A stretch of DNA of 61,835 nucleotides from Polaromonas sp. (GTDB taxonomy: Bacteria > Pseudomonadota > Gammaproteobacteria > Burkholderiales > Burkholderiaceae_C), in the NCBI GenBank assembly GCA_025352405.1, contig JANXTM010000234.1:1-61835 (forward strand), given 5' to 3'. Below, piece after piece: positions 43,539 through 52,700 of this stretch (positions are counted from its first letter, which is position 1; each line of letters starts with the position of its first letter). Position numbers and translations under genes: made by a program. Below the pieces are notes generated by a model, which made no database searches, had not been told where the DNA came from, and saw nothing but the letters and a program-made list of their open reading frames with translations.

Positions 43539-45401
43539 TCAGCGCACTGCGTAATGGATAGCGAGATAGCCACTCATTTCAAAAGCCTGTGTCCTGACGT
43601 AGACACTATCAAAATCTTCAACCAGCAAACGGATATCTGGCTGGTTTACATCAACCACTAGCCAGCCACTGCGTTGAAGCGTGGCTGCACCTTGGTCTAA
43701 AAACTCCCGGCGTAACGCCGACGGAAATGCGTATAAATTGGCTGGTCCGTGGAAGACGCTCCATACTGCGTTTGATGCGGAAGAGGATGGGTTCAGGAAT
43801 GGACCCACCACAGTGACGGGCTCAGGCAACAAACTTTGTGTTTGTGCGATCACTGCCAGAGTCGCCTCTGGGAATAAGGCCTGTCCACCTGCTTCCGGGA
43901 GTGCCCAGCGTATCCACAGCGGGTCAAACCAGGTCTGCGGACTTGCTTTTGCACCAGTCTGCCAGGCGTTCCAGTTGAACACGCTTAACCAACCTAGCAA
44001 GCAAGCAAGCAAGCCGATGGCCAGTCCCCTTGCGAAACCTGCTGTCCGCGCCCATGCGTGAAGCAGCATCAGCAAAATGAATGGCAACAGGTTCAGGACA
44101 TTGTTGTCGTGGCTTCGGCCCAGAAAATAGGAAAACGTCGAGTAGGCCAGCAACGAAAGCAAAATGCCTTGGCGCAGCGCAGCAGTATTTCCGCTTTGCT
44201 GAAAGGTTTGCCAGTTGACCCAGGTGGACAACATTAAGGCGACAGCAAAAAACCAGATGGTTCCTTTGATGTTGATGGGCAAGGCGCCTGGTGGACTCAA
44301 TACATAGGCAAACAAACCGTGTGCTGTGGGTGTTGTGCGATATGCCAGCCAGTAAACCATCAGGAAACAGGCGGTCAGCAGGCCGAGATTAAAAACTAGG
44401 ATGCTGACACTGCGCAGCAGCGTTGGCAATACCGCGGCGCCTTTTTTTGCCTGCCGCACGAGCATAAAGTGAGGCCACCAGACACAGGTGGCATAAAACG
44501 CAGATTCAATCGACCAGAGCGCGGCGACAGCCCAGCACAGGTGACCTATCCAGTACGGAAAATTGTCGCTGTCGCTGTCAAAATAAAGCAGTAATGCGGT
44601 GAGCGTGAGCACTGGCAGGAAGCGCATGCCGTTGACGGATGGAAACGCTGTGGGTGAACCGCCCATGACCGGAAAACTGTTCCAGAAAAAACAGCAGGCC
44701 ACGCAAAGCAAGAGCACTGCAGCGCGCAACGTCAACTGCCTTGGCCGTGTGATGCGCAATGCCAATGCGGTCACGCTGAATGCAAACAGCAGCGTGAAAA
44801 TGCTGATCAGATAATAACTACCTACCCAGCAGTTTCGTCCGCAGACCGAGGCAATGAGCAGGGTGGGCCCAAGGCCATATTGCGGTGGAAAATCCCTAAA
44901 AATGCGTGCACCTGCCGAGAGCAATTCGCTGGGTCCTATATATGCTCCCCAATGGTGCCACGCTGAAAACAGGACATCTCCGCTGACATAAGTGAGGGTG
45001 CTGAAGCTCAGTATTACAACAGCTATGGCAAATAGGGAATTTTGCACTGCGCTTGCTTTTTGAGGTAGTGGAGCGGTCTCTTCTAGGTTGTTAGGCGCAC
45101 GAAAAAAGACTGCTGTAAATATCACTACGATGACGGCGAATACTGTCATTTCACCCACAGATACGGTGAACCCCCGGCCTCCTGTATGCCGCCACCACGG
45201 CAGCACTCTTGCAATCAGTAAACCGCACACAACCCCCAACGTTACAAGCAGCTTGATGGTTCGTAAGTCGTCGGTAACTGACGGCAGCTTGTGTGCAAAT
45301 CCGGCGGATCTTCTGGCCGCCAATGGCCATAGTGCCAGTAGCAATCCGATCAAGGCATAAGTGATGAGTATCGGCAGTTTTTCGGTCATCGAAGTGTGCA
45401 T
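43539..45401 (-). CDS. Large polytopic membrane protein, putative lipid-linked-sugar glycosyltransferase
   Basis: Protein of 620 residues (616 from Met at 45389) with about 12-13 predicted TM helices and a C-terminal periplasmic domain of about 130 residues. No strong family motif is seen. The arrangement of one extended loop after TM4-TM5 (SAWHHWGAYIGPSELLSAGARIFRDFPPQYG) followed by many TM helices recalls GT-C glycosyltransferases of the PMT/GT39 type. Its operon position, 2 nt after an epimerase-GT2 fusion gene and before methyltransferase and GtrA genes, supports a role in transferring a polyprenyl-linked sugar at the outer face of the inner membrane. Function inferred from context only. 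Confidence 0.7.
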   Translation of the reverse strand: MHTSMTEKLPILITYALIGLLLALWPLAARRSAGFAHKLPSVTDDLRTIKLLVTLGVVCGLLIARVLPWWRHTGGRGFTVSVGEMTVFAVIVVIFTAVFFRAPNNLEETAPLPQKASAVQNSLFAIAVVILSFSTLTYVSGDVLFSAWHHWGAYIGPSELLSAGARIFRDFPPQYGLGPTLLIASVCGRNCWVGSYYLISIFTLLFAFSVTALALRITRPRQLTLRAAVLLLCVACCFFWNSFPVMGGSPTAFPSVNGMRFLPVLTLTALLLYFDSDSDNFPYWIGHLCWAVAALWSIESAFYATCVWWPHFMLVRQAKKGAAVLPTLLRSVSILVFNLGLLTACFLMVYWLAYRTTPTAHGLFAYVLSPPGALPINIKGTIWFFAVALMLSTWVNWQTFQQSGNTAALRQGILLSLLAYSTFSYFLGRSHDNNVLNLLPFILLMLLHAWARTAGFARGLAIGLLACLLGWLSVFNWNAWQTGAKASPQTWFDPLWIRWALPEAGGQALFPEATLAVIAQTQSLLPEPVTVVGPFLNPSSSASNAVWSVFHGPANLYAFPSALRREFLDQGAATLQRSGWLVVDVNQPDIRLLVEDFDSVYVRTQAFEMSGYLAIHYAVR

Positions 45402-45403
45402 TT

Positions 45404-47365
45404 TCAGGCTTTGCCATCTGGCAGCAATTCTGTGACTTTGCCATGACGTATCAGTGCTGCGCGGATCAAGCGCGGGCGGCCTTTAACCTCCAGCATGATT
45501 TTGGCGACATATTCGCCCACCAGACCAATCGCAAAAAGATTGAAAGAGCCGAACATCAACACGGCGATCAGCAAGGTGGTGGTACCGCGTGGCGCGATGT
45601 CCGGGATCAGGATACGGAGCAATGCAACCACAGTGGCTGCCAGCGTAGAAAGCGCCAGCGACACCACGCCTGCTGTTGTCAGCATGGTCAGCGGCGTGTT
45701 GCTGAAGGAGAAAATACCTTTCTTGGCCCAGTCGATATTTTTAATCAGATTGTTGGTCGAGTGGCCAAACATGCGTTCTGGCCGGACATAGTCCACACCG
45801 GTTTGGCGAAAACCGACATAAGCGCGCAGTCCGCGCACAAAAAGATCTCGTTCCGGGCAATTGAGCAACCAGCCCACCACGCGGCGGTCCATCAGGGAAA
45901 AATCGCCAGCATCCAGCGGGATGGTGACGTAACTAAAACTGGCGAACACGCGGTAAAAAGCCTTGTACATCAAGCCCCAGTGCCAGGGCATGTCGCGCCT
46001 GATGCGCCTGCCGTAGACGACGTCCCAACCGTCTTTCCATTGGGCGTAAAACTGCTCGATCAATTCCGGCGGATCTTGCAGGTCACCGTCGAGCAGCACC
46101 ACGGCGTCTTTGGTCGACAGCTCCATGCCGCTGCGAAAGGCCATTTGCGATCCAAAATTGCGTGAATGCGAAATGCCGATCACGCGGGGGTCGGTGGCGC
46201 TGATATCAAGGATAACCTGGGCGCTGTCGTCCGGACTGGCATCGTTGACGAAGATGATTTCGTAATCAATACCCAACTTGCGAAAGGTCTCCGTGAGCCT
46301 GCGGTGCATCACCGGTATCGCCTCGCTGTCCTTGTAGCAGGCAATGATGGCGGAGACGCTGCGTTTACGGCTGCCAGCATCTTTCTTGCTGTTAGATGCA
46401 AAGTCTGCATCGCTTAGCTGTGCAACCCATGCGGCTGAGGAGCGTAGGCCGTCTCCGAGTGCGATGGTCGATTTCCAGCCCAGCGCTTGCTCTGCCTTGG
46501 CTGGGTTTGAGTACCAGTCTGCCAAGTCCCAGCTGCGACCTTCCATGCTGCCAAAGCGGGGTTCTTCGGGCACTGAAAAAACCAGTTTTGTCAACGCTGC
46601 CAGATCGGCAATCGTGGTTTTTATGCCGCTGCCGATGTTGAAGCTTTCACCATACAGCGGCGGATGCATTTGCGTAGCCGCCATGACGAATGCCGCACAT
46701 ACATCCTGAACGTGAACGAAATCGCGTGATGTGCGTGGGTCCACAAATGGTGGCAGTTTGCCGTTGACTGCTTGCCGCAGCAGGTTGGGAATCAGTCGGG
46801 ACGTGTCCTCTAGCGGACCGTAGACCGAGTACAAGCGCAGGTTAACGCAGGGAAAGCTGTGATGCTTGCCCATAAAGCGCAAGTAGTTTGTAACCGCTAC
46901 TTTTGACACTGCGTAGTGGCTGTTCGGCTCGCAGGCACTGTTCTCTGGCGGTGCAGTGCAGTTATCACCGTATTCGGAGGAGCTGCCGGCGTGAATGAAT
47001 GCCGAGAAAGGCCGCAGCATCAGCAAACTAACCAGATTGACGATTGATTGGTAATTGGTTTGATGAATCAGGCCAGCTTCTGCTTCAAACGAGTAGGCGC
47101 CATACGCCACACAATCGAACACTGTTTGCGGCCCAACGCTGTCGACCAGGTTTTTTGTGGCGGCGGCATCGTTCAGGTCAACAGCGATCACTTGCTCATC
47201 GCTAATTTCGACCAGACGCCAGTTTTTCTCCCGCATGACTACGGCATAAACGTCCTTTCGAACTCCTGCAATCAGTTTAAATAGGTTTGCGCCAATGAAA
47301 CCGGACGCACCAGTGACAAGAATGGGGCCGCGAAGTGCGCGGATAACGGCGGGGAGCGCTTGCAT
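45404..47365 (-). CDS. Fusion of NAD-dependent sugar epimerase/dehydratase and polyprenyl-phosphate GT2 glycosyltransferase
   Basis: Protein of 653 residues with two full enzymes. Residues 1-315 are an extended SDR: VTGASGFIGANLFKL at about 17-31, active-site HYAVSKVA (YxxxK), and substrate loop RFGSMEGRSWDLADWYSNPAKAEQALGW. Residues 335-653 are an ArnC/DPM1-like GT2: VSAIIACYKDSEAIPVM, VVLLDGDLQDPPELI, GDFSLMDRRVVGWLLNCPERD and two C-terminal TM helices. It would make a nucleotide sugar and load it onto undecaprenyl phosphate in one polypeptide. No stop or frameshift separates the halves. One nt separates it from the transketolase C gene. Confidence 0.9.
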   Translation of the reverse strand: MQALPAVIRALRGPILVTGASGFIGANLFKLIAGVRKDVYAVVMREKNWRLVEISDEQVIAVDLNDAAATKNLVDSVGPQTVFDCVAYGAYSFEAEAGLIHQTNYQSIVNLVSLLMLRPFSAFIHAGSSSEYGDNCTAPPENSACEPNSHYAVSKVAVTNYLRFMGKHHSFPCVNLRLYSVYGPLEDTSRLIPNLLRQAVNGKLPPFVDPRTSRDFVHVQDVCAAFVMAATQMHPPLYGESFNIGSGIKTTIADLAALTKLVFSVPEEPRFGSMEGRSWDLADWYSNPAKAEQALGWKSTIALGDGLRSSAAWVAQLSDADFASNSKKDAGSRKRSVSAIIACYKDSEAIPVMHRRLTETFRKLGIDYEIIFVNDASPDDSAQVILDISATDPRVIGISHSRNFGSQMAFRSGMELSTKDAVVLLDGDLQDPPELIEQFYAQWKDGWDVVYGRRIRRDMPWHWGLMYKAFYRVFASFSYVTIPLDAGDFSLMDRRVVGWLLNCPERDLFVRGLRAYVGFRQTGVDYVRPERMFGHSTNNLIKNIDWAKKGIFSFSNTPLTMLTTAGVVSLALSTLAATVVALLRILIPDIAPRGTTTLLIAVLMFGSFNLFAIGLVGEYVAKIMLEVKGRPRLIRAALIRHGKVTELLPDGKA

Positions 47366-47366
47366 A

Positions 47367-48275
47367 TCAGTGGTTTTGAAGCGCAGCCATCATGCTGGCT
47401 GGATCTAGTGCGCTTGATTTTCGCAAGAACCCCTGAGAGCCATAGCGCTCAAAATGGTGGGCGCGGGCGTGGTGATGGTAGAAGTGTTTGATGGCTGTGC
47501 CGCTCTCAAGAAAGTGAAGCGCCAGTTCGGCGCCAAAGCTGCCGCGGCGTACGTGCTCTTCGCCGACATGCAGCACACCGGATCGGCTAATTTGACTTAG
47601 CAGTTGTGCTGGCAAAGGGTTGTGTTCAAGCGGCAATTCGGTAACTGCCCATAGCTTAGGTCGGCGCGATGCCGGGAGTCTGTTGAAATCCTCGATATAC
47701 GTGCCAGCCAGCGGACCAACTGCAATCACCACAGGTCCCTCACCCAACGTCAGTTGCCGCCAGGGTGCGTAGGCAGGTACCGCGTAGCCTGCAGGCGGCT
47801 CACCGCGTCCCATACGAATGTAAGTCGGGTTCTGACTGTCACCGGCGCGCTCAATTACAGCGGCCATGTCTTCATCAAATACTGGCACGTAAGCGCGCAT
47901 GTGGGGCAGAGCCAGCATGACGCCGTAATCCTCAATGGCGTGGTGGGTGGGGCCCATCACGCCATAGCCATAACCGCCGCCGTTGCCTATCAATTTCACT
48001 GGCAAATTATGAAAACAGATGTCATTGCGGATTTGCTCAAATGGGCGGGCGTAACAAAATGGAGCAATGCTGTAAATCCAGGCCTCTAGACCCTGACGGG
48101 CTAGCCCGGCGGCTACAGACACCATGTTTTGCTCGGCAACACCGGCGTTGATAAAGCGCGGCCCCAGCGTTGCCTGAAGCGCTTCAAGAGCCATAAAACC
48201 AAGGTCACCCGTCAAAAAAACCAGGTCAGGTTTGGCTGCCCTCGCTACCAGGGCATCACACAGTTGCCTTCTCAC
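47367..48275 (-). CDS. Transketolase-like protein, C-terminal (pyrimidine-binding) subunit
   Basis: Protein of 302 residues. The pyrimidine domain has DLVFLTGDLGFMALEALQATLGPRFINAGVAEQNMVSVAAGLA (Glu for TPP activation in VAEQN). The C-terminal transketolase domain begins near PVVIAVGPLAGTYIEDF. GTG at 48275 is chosen as start because GTGA overlaps the stop of the N-subunit gene; an ATG extension to 48338 would overlap that gene by 67 nt. Together with the next gene it forms a split TPP enzyme, apparently dedicated to this cluster rather than to central metabolism. Confidence 0.88.
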   Translation of the reverse strand: MRRQLCDALVARAAKPDLVFLTGDLGFMALEALQATLGPRFINAGVAEQNMVSVAAGLARQGLEAWIYSIAPFCYARPFEQIRNDICFHNLPVKLIGNGGGYGYGVMGPTHHAIEDYGVMLALPHMRAYVPVFDEDMAAVIERAGDSQNPTYIRMGRGEPPAGYAVPAYAPWRQLTLGEGPVVIAVGPLAGTYIEDFNRLPASRRPKLWAVTELPLEHNPLPAQLLSQISRSGVLHVGEEHVRRGSFGAELALHFLESGTAIKHFYHHHARAHHFERYGSQGFLRKSSALDPASMMAALQNH

Positions 48276-49039
48276 GCAAACTCGATTTCTTTTATGGCTT
48301 GCGCAAACTGTGCTGCGCTCAGGGGCAAATAGTGCCATTCCATCCGGTTTTCCATGAATCGCACCCCGTGGCCTTTAACCGTTTTAAGAACAACGATCTT
48401 CAGGCGTTCACCGGTCACAGCCAGCGCCGCCTGGATGGCGTCAGTATCGTGACCGTCAATAATTTGCAGGTCAACATCAAAACCACGCAGTCGCTCCCAC
48501 AAGGGCGACATGGATGCGATGTCTGCGGTTGAACCAAAACCTTGCAGGTTGTTGTGATCTATCAGCACGGTGAGGTTGGCCAGACGGTGGTGGCTTGCGA
48601 AAATCAACGCCTCCCAGGTCGAGCCTTCCTGCCACTCGCCGTCTGATGTCAGGCAAACCACTTGTGACGCACTGCCTTTCAACCTGAAAGCCAGCGCTGT
48701 GCCTGCGGCCAGGGACAGGCCGTGTCCCAAACTTCCCGTGGCAAACGGAATATCGGCAATCCCTGAAATCGGTGGGTGACCAGCCAGCAGTGTGTTGTCC
48801 TGATGAAAAGTTTTCAAATCGTCATCACTGAGCCGACCGACGCTCCACAGAGCGGTGTAAAGCGCACCTGCCGAGTGACCTTTTGACAAAATAAACTGAT
48901 CGCTACCTTGAAGGTAATCGTGAAAAACAACGAGGATGACATCCAGCGCTGATAAGTTACCGCCGATGTGACCCACACCGCTTTCGAAATGCATCTGTAA
49001 AAGTCGCTTTCGGGCGCGATATAGAATTTGTGGCGACAT
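48272..49039 (-). CDS. Transketolase-like protein, N-terminal (TPP-binding) subunit
   Basis: Protein of 255 residues. It has the TPP/Mg motif LTSDGEWQEGSTWEALIFASHHRLANLTVLIDHNN (GDG-like plus N), FILSKGHSAGALYTAL and IPFATGSLGHGLSLAAG, all typical of the transketolase N-terminal half. First gene of the minus-strand operon. Transfers a two-carbon ketol unit; in sugar-biosynthetic clusters such split enzymes can make branched or chain-extended sugars, but the product is not known here. Confidence 0.92.
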   Translation of the reverse strand: MSPQILYRARKRLLQMHFESGVGHIGGNLSALDVILVVFHDYLQGSDQFILSKGHSAGALYTALWSVGRLSDDDLKTFHQDNTLLAGHPPISGIADIPFATGSLGHGLSLAAGTALAFRLKGSASQVVCLTSDGEWQEGSTWEALIFASHHRLANLTVLIDHNNLQGFGSTADIASMSPLWERLRGFDVDLQIIDGHDTDAIQAALAVTGERLKIVVLKTVKGHGVRFMENRMEWHYLPLSAAQFAQAIKEIEFA

Positions 49040-49108
49040 AAATCCGAATTTTAGACCGAGGAGCCCAGCAACTTTGAGTGCAATCGCACCTTTCTCCCGT
49101 ACAACCTT

Positions 49109-49885
49109 CTACACCTTGCCCTCCGGATCCCGGTAAATCAGCCCATGCAACCGGCTTTTATGCTGGTTGGCAAAAGGCCGCCACTGGCCTTCTGGCTGTG
49201 CCAGTCTGTTGGCTACAGCCCACCACACGCTGGGGTTGACGCCCAGACCAATGTGGCTGGCCAGTACCTCAATGTTTTCTGTTGACGGATTGGCAAGGCC
49301 AGGTGCCTGAATGCTGCCCTGCCAGGCCACAACACCATCGGTGCGCGAGTAAATGCTGGTGGTAGGCACCGGCGGTGCAGTGGGCAGGTCGTAATTTGCT
49401 GCCTCGCGTTCAATGTTACGGCCGCTCGTCAGTCGGTATACTCGCCAGGCGTTGGTCGCCTTGTGCGAGCCCGCAAACGGCGTGCCCAGTGTGATAACGC
49501 CCCGCACCATGTCAGGCAGTTCTTTGGCCAACTCACGTGCGTACACGCCACCCAAGCTCCAGCCAATCAGGCTTACCTTGCGGCCGGTGCTTTTAAAAGT
49601 ACGTACGAGCTTGCTTTTGGCTTCGTCCAGCACACCTGCACGCGGACCAAAGTTAAATCCTTGCTCCCAGCCCCAAGGGCTGTAGTGCAGTGACTGCAGG
49701 TACTTGCGCAGCGGTATGGTCGACGCGTCATTGGCCGAGAGACCGGGGAACACCATCACTGCGTGGCCGTCGCCCCGGGGTGCCCGGGCCAACAGCGGCC
49801 ATGCGGGCAGCAGCGCGCCAAACTCCCAGAACGCCCGTAGCTCAAGCGCTAGCAACCAGGCGCTGGGCGGTTGGTCATGAAGCAT
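49109..49885 (-). CDS. Alpha/beta hydrolase (lipase-like, PGAP1/LipA-like fold)
   Basis: Protein of 258 residues. It has AVMVFPGLSANDASTIPLR, nucleophile elbow SLIGWSLGGVYARELA (GxSxG), GVITLGTPFAGSH, a probable acid in TTSIYSRTDGVVAW and a His in LASHIGLGVNPSVWW. The start at 49885 (MLHDQPPSAWLL) overlaps the stop of the acyltransferase gene by 11 nt. A longer frame to 49978 would be low-complexity and overlap that gene by over 100 nt. Coupling to WS/DGAT suggests turnover of wax esters or triacylglycerol, or another neutral lipid step. Confidence 0.82.
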   Translation of the reverse strand: MLHDQPPSAWLLALELRAFWEFGALLPAWPLLARAPRGDGHAVMVFPGLSANDASTIPLRKYLQSLHYSPWGWEQGFNFGPRAGVLDEAKSKLVRTFKSTGRKVSLIGWSLGGVYARELAKELPDMVRGVITLGTPFAGSHKATNAWRVYRLTSGRNIEREAANYDLPTAPPVPTTSIYSRTDGVVAWQGSIQAPGLANPSTENIEVLASHIGLGVNPSVWWAVANRLAQPEGQWRPFANQHKSRLHGLIYRDPEGKV

Positions 49886-51642
49886 TGACGGCTGGCGCTT
49901 TGGGTTTTGCTTTGGCGGCGCCTTTGACTTGTTTGACTGGTTTGACGGGTTCAACTGTTTTTGCGACTGACTTGCCATGGATTGAAGAATTGGATGGAGT
50001 TTTGTTGTTTGAGGTTGTAACAGTATCCGTGCACCTGCCGGTTTTGACGGAGAGAGGCTTCTCTAACCTGGCTAATTTAGTCACTTGCGTGACAAGGGCC
50101 TGCGGTGTCGTTTTACGGGTTTTGACGGAGGTTTTAGCTGCCGGCACTGGCGCGGTAGCCATCAGGACCTGTGCTTCAGTGAAGGCGACTTCAATCGCTT
50201 TGGCCAGGTCTTTGGCATGTAGCAACGCCTTTTTGTCCGCAACGATGCCAAAGTCAACATGTCCTGCGTAGGTTTGAATGGTGATGTTCAGCGCCAGGCC
50301 ATGCATGATGATCGACAGTGGGTGAAAGCTCAAAAACTGCGCGCCCGCCAGATACAGGGGCACGGGCGGCCCGGGCACGTTGGAAATCGCCAAGTTGGCC
50401 ACCATGGGCAGGCGGCTGGCGATACCGCTTTTGCCATAGGCGTTGAGCGCCATTTTGGCCGCACCACCGACCAGCCATGGTGCCAGCAGGGAGGGGTAGT
50501 CGGTTGGCAGCAGGCCCTTCAGGCTTTGAATCGAGGTTTTGACCTTGGCGGTTGACGCCATGATGGCGTTCATGCGATTGGAAGGGTGCGCCAGATGCGT
50601 GCCAAGCTCGACCAGGCTCATACTGACCTGGTTGCCCAGGTTGGTGGCATCCGCCGCACCTGCTTCACGCAGCGACACCGGCATGACAGCGACCAGTGAT
50701 TTTTTCGGCAGGCTGTGGTGCTGCGTCAGGTAGTGGCGTAGGGCGGTTGAGCAAATCCACAGCACGATGTCATTGAACGAGCCCCCCACTGCCTTACCCA
50801 TGGCCTTGCACTCAGCCAGCGGAACCGTGGCCGTCACAAACACCCGGCCAGATGCAATGCCCGCGTTGAAAGGCGTCTTCGGTGCCAGCCGAATCGGCAT
50901 TTTGGTCTTGCTACCTGTGCCTGGGCCGATGGACTGACGGGCCAGGTTGCTCCCAAGGGTGCTTACCGCAGAAGGCAATGCTTTAGCGGCCTTGACGATT
51001 TGCCCGAGCGAGCTTGAAAACACTGAGCCAATCATCTTGTCCAGCTTGAGGTCTGACTCCAGTTTGCGTCGCCGTGCCGGGTCGGGCGGTGCCACGTCTC
51101 GCGGAACCGGGCTCAGGTCCCGCATGGCGTTGGCCAGCATGACCCCGCCTTTGCCATCCAGCGCTGCATGGTGGATTTTCGAGAAAAAGCCCGCTACTAC
51201 CTTGCCACCCTGCGCCTTACCTTGTAAGTCAGGCAGCTGGATGCGGTCAAAAACATAAAACTCCCAGAGCGGAAAGTTGCGGTCTATCAGCTCGCCATGC
51301 AACTCGGCGCACAACTTGCGGGCTGCAGCCAGCGTCATGGGTGCAGCGCTTTTTTTGGCGGCTTTATTTGCCGGGTCAGCCCGCCGGATGTGAAAGCTGA
51401 TGTCTACTTCATCGGCTTCCACCCAGAGCGGGTGGCCCAGGTCCAGCGGCATGAACACCAGCTTGCGGCTAAATACCGGTGCCAGGTGCATGCGTCTGGC
51501 GATATGCCTGGTCACCTCTTTGTGAAAGCTGCCCCTAAAGCCTGCGGGAAGTTCACATAAATTAAAGGAGCCCACATGCATGGGCATTTCAGGCGTTTCG
51601 AGGTTAGAGAAAAGTGGCGTCCAGGCCGGTGAGTGATTTCAT
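49875..51642 (-). CDS. Wax ester synthase/diacylglycerol acyltransferase (WS/DGAT) with a 1-nt frameshift near its start
   Basis: The main frame (49875-51587, 570 residues) starts MPMHVGSFNLCELPAGF, has the catalytic HHAALDGKGG (HHxxxDG) near residue 145, FNDIVLWICSTALRHYL and ISNVPGPPVPLYLAGA, all WS/DGAT hallmarks. The family normally begins about 18 residues earlier. Upstream, from ATG 51642, the frame reads MKSLTGLDATFL, then a TAA. Deleting one T at 51604/51605 restores GLDATFLYLETPEMPMHVGS. So the gene carries a +1 frameshift, or there is a sequencing error. Internal initiation at 51587 could still give a nearly complete enzyme. The last 85 residues are a Lys/Thr/Ala-rich basic tail. 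Makes storage neutral lipids from acyl-CoA. Confidence 0.85.
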
Positions 51643-51740
51643 GCAAGTCCCCTTGGGGAGACCTTAACCGACAGGCTGTGCTTGGTGGCTAAGGGTTTGC
51701 CGCCGATTCGTATCATTTATCCCTGAAAATAAACAAAAAA

Positions 51741-51789
51741 GTCCTATAAGGCAGCAAAAACGGGGGCAAGTAGCTATTAATAAAATAGC
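51741..51789 (+). repeat. Family B repeat upstream of the WS/DGAT gene
   Basis: The near-perfect palindrome GCTATTAATAAAATAGC is at 51773-51789. The preceding bases match the moeA-internal copy at 37/49 overall, including GGCAGCAAA. Similarity to the dnaX copy extends left to about 51731. The rest of the 317-nt gap 51643-51959 shows no gene. Confidence 0.85.
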
Positions 51790-51959
51790 ACCACGGTCAA
51801 GCTCCATGTCTGGTCTGCTGCGGTGCATCTGCTTGCCTGAAAAGGCCACACCGTTCAAGTTCGGCCATGGAGTTGCCGATTGCTGCGCCCCCGTGCGCCA
51901 GAAAACGCTGATCGCATCAACAAACGATATTGTCAACGTTGCAGCTAACGCCGTTTTCT

Positions 51960-52688
51960 TCAGGCGCTATTGTTCGGTGGCGTTCCATACGCGTTCAAGC
52001 CGGCAGGATTCACGACTTTTAGGCTTTTGAAATCAACCTCTAAATAGCCTGATTGCTCCAGGGTCTGGAGCGCTGCGTTGGTGCGCTGCCTGGACAAACC
52101 GCAAATCAATGCCAGCTCGTGCTGCGGAATGTGAATAATCATGTTCGCGGCGGTCGACATGTGGCGGCAGAGGGTGGATATGCATTTTGCGACCCGCTGC
52201 TCTGGCCCCAGCAGTCTGTCAGCCTCCAGCGTGGCGATGAAAGAACTCATGCGTGCATTCATGAGATCTTGCAGGTAGTGGTTGAAGGCTATGTTCACAT
52301 CGCGCAGGTGAAAGAAAGTTTCAAGCGGCACCATCGCAATACGGGTGGTGCGCAGCGCGATGGCGTCGTAGCGGCGGCGTTCGCGTTTGAGCAATGAGCC
52401 TTCGCCGCACCATTGACCTTCACCCACACAACTCAAGGTGGTTTCGCGCCCATCACTGGTTACGACCGTCATTTGGCGCAAGCCTTCAACCACACCGATC
52501 CAGTGTGTTGAAGGGTCACCAACGCGCACGATGAACCCATCAGCTGCAAATAGATTTTCCGACGATGTGCGCTGAACCAGCTCCTGGTCCTGCGTTTGCA
52601 GCGCACCGTACCACGGCGCTTTCTCCAGCACCTGTTGCAATGACAGTCGATGACTCACAAGGTACGCAGCAGCTCGTCCAGACTGCAA
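51960..52688 (-). CDS. Crp/Fnr family transcriptional regulator
   Basis: Protein of 242 residues (232 from GTG at 52658). The cyclic-nucleotide-binding-like N-terminus has GLRQMTVVTSDGRETTLSCVGEGQWCGEGSLLKRERRRYDAIAL, and the helix-turn-helix is HELALICGLSRQRTNAALQTLEQSGYLEV. No N-terminal Cys cluster for an Fe-S sensor is visible, so it is not a true FNR. It lies 12 nt after the crotonase gene, probably in the same transcript. Confidence 0.85.
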   Translation of the reverse strand: MQSGRAAAYLVSHRLSLQQVLEKAPWYGALQTQDQELVQRTSSENLFAADGFIVRVGDPSTHWIGVVEGLRQMTVVTSDGRETTLSCVGEGQWCGEGSLLKRERRRYDAIALRTTRIAMVPLETFFHLRDVNIAFNHYLQDLMNARMSSFIATLEADRLLGPEQRVAKCISTLCRHMSTAANMIIHIPQHELALICGLSRQRTNAALQTLEQSGYLEVDFKSLKVVNPAGLNAYGTPPNNSA

Positions 52689-52700
52689 TAGGTAGTCGGC

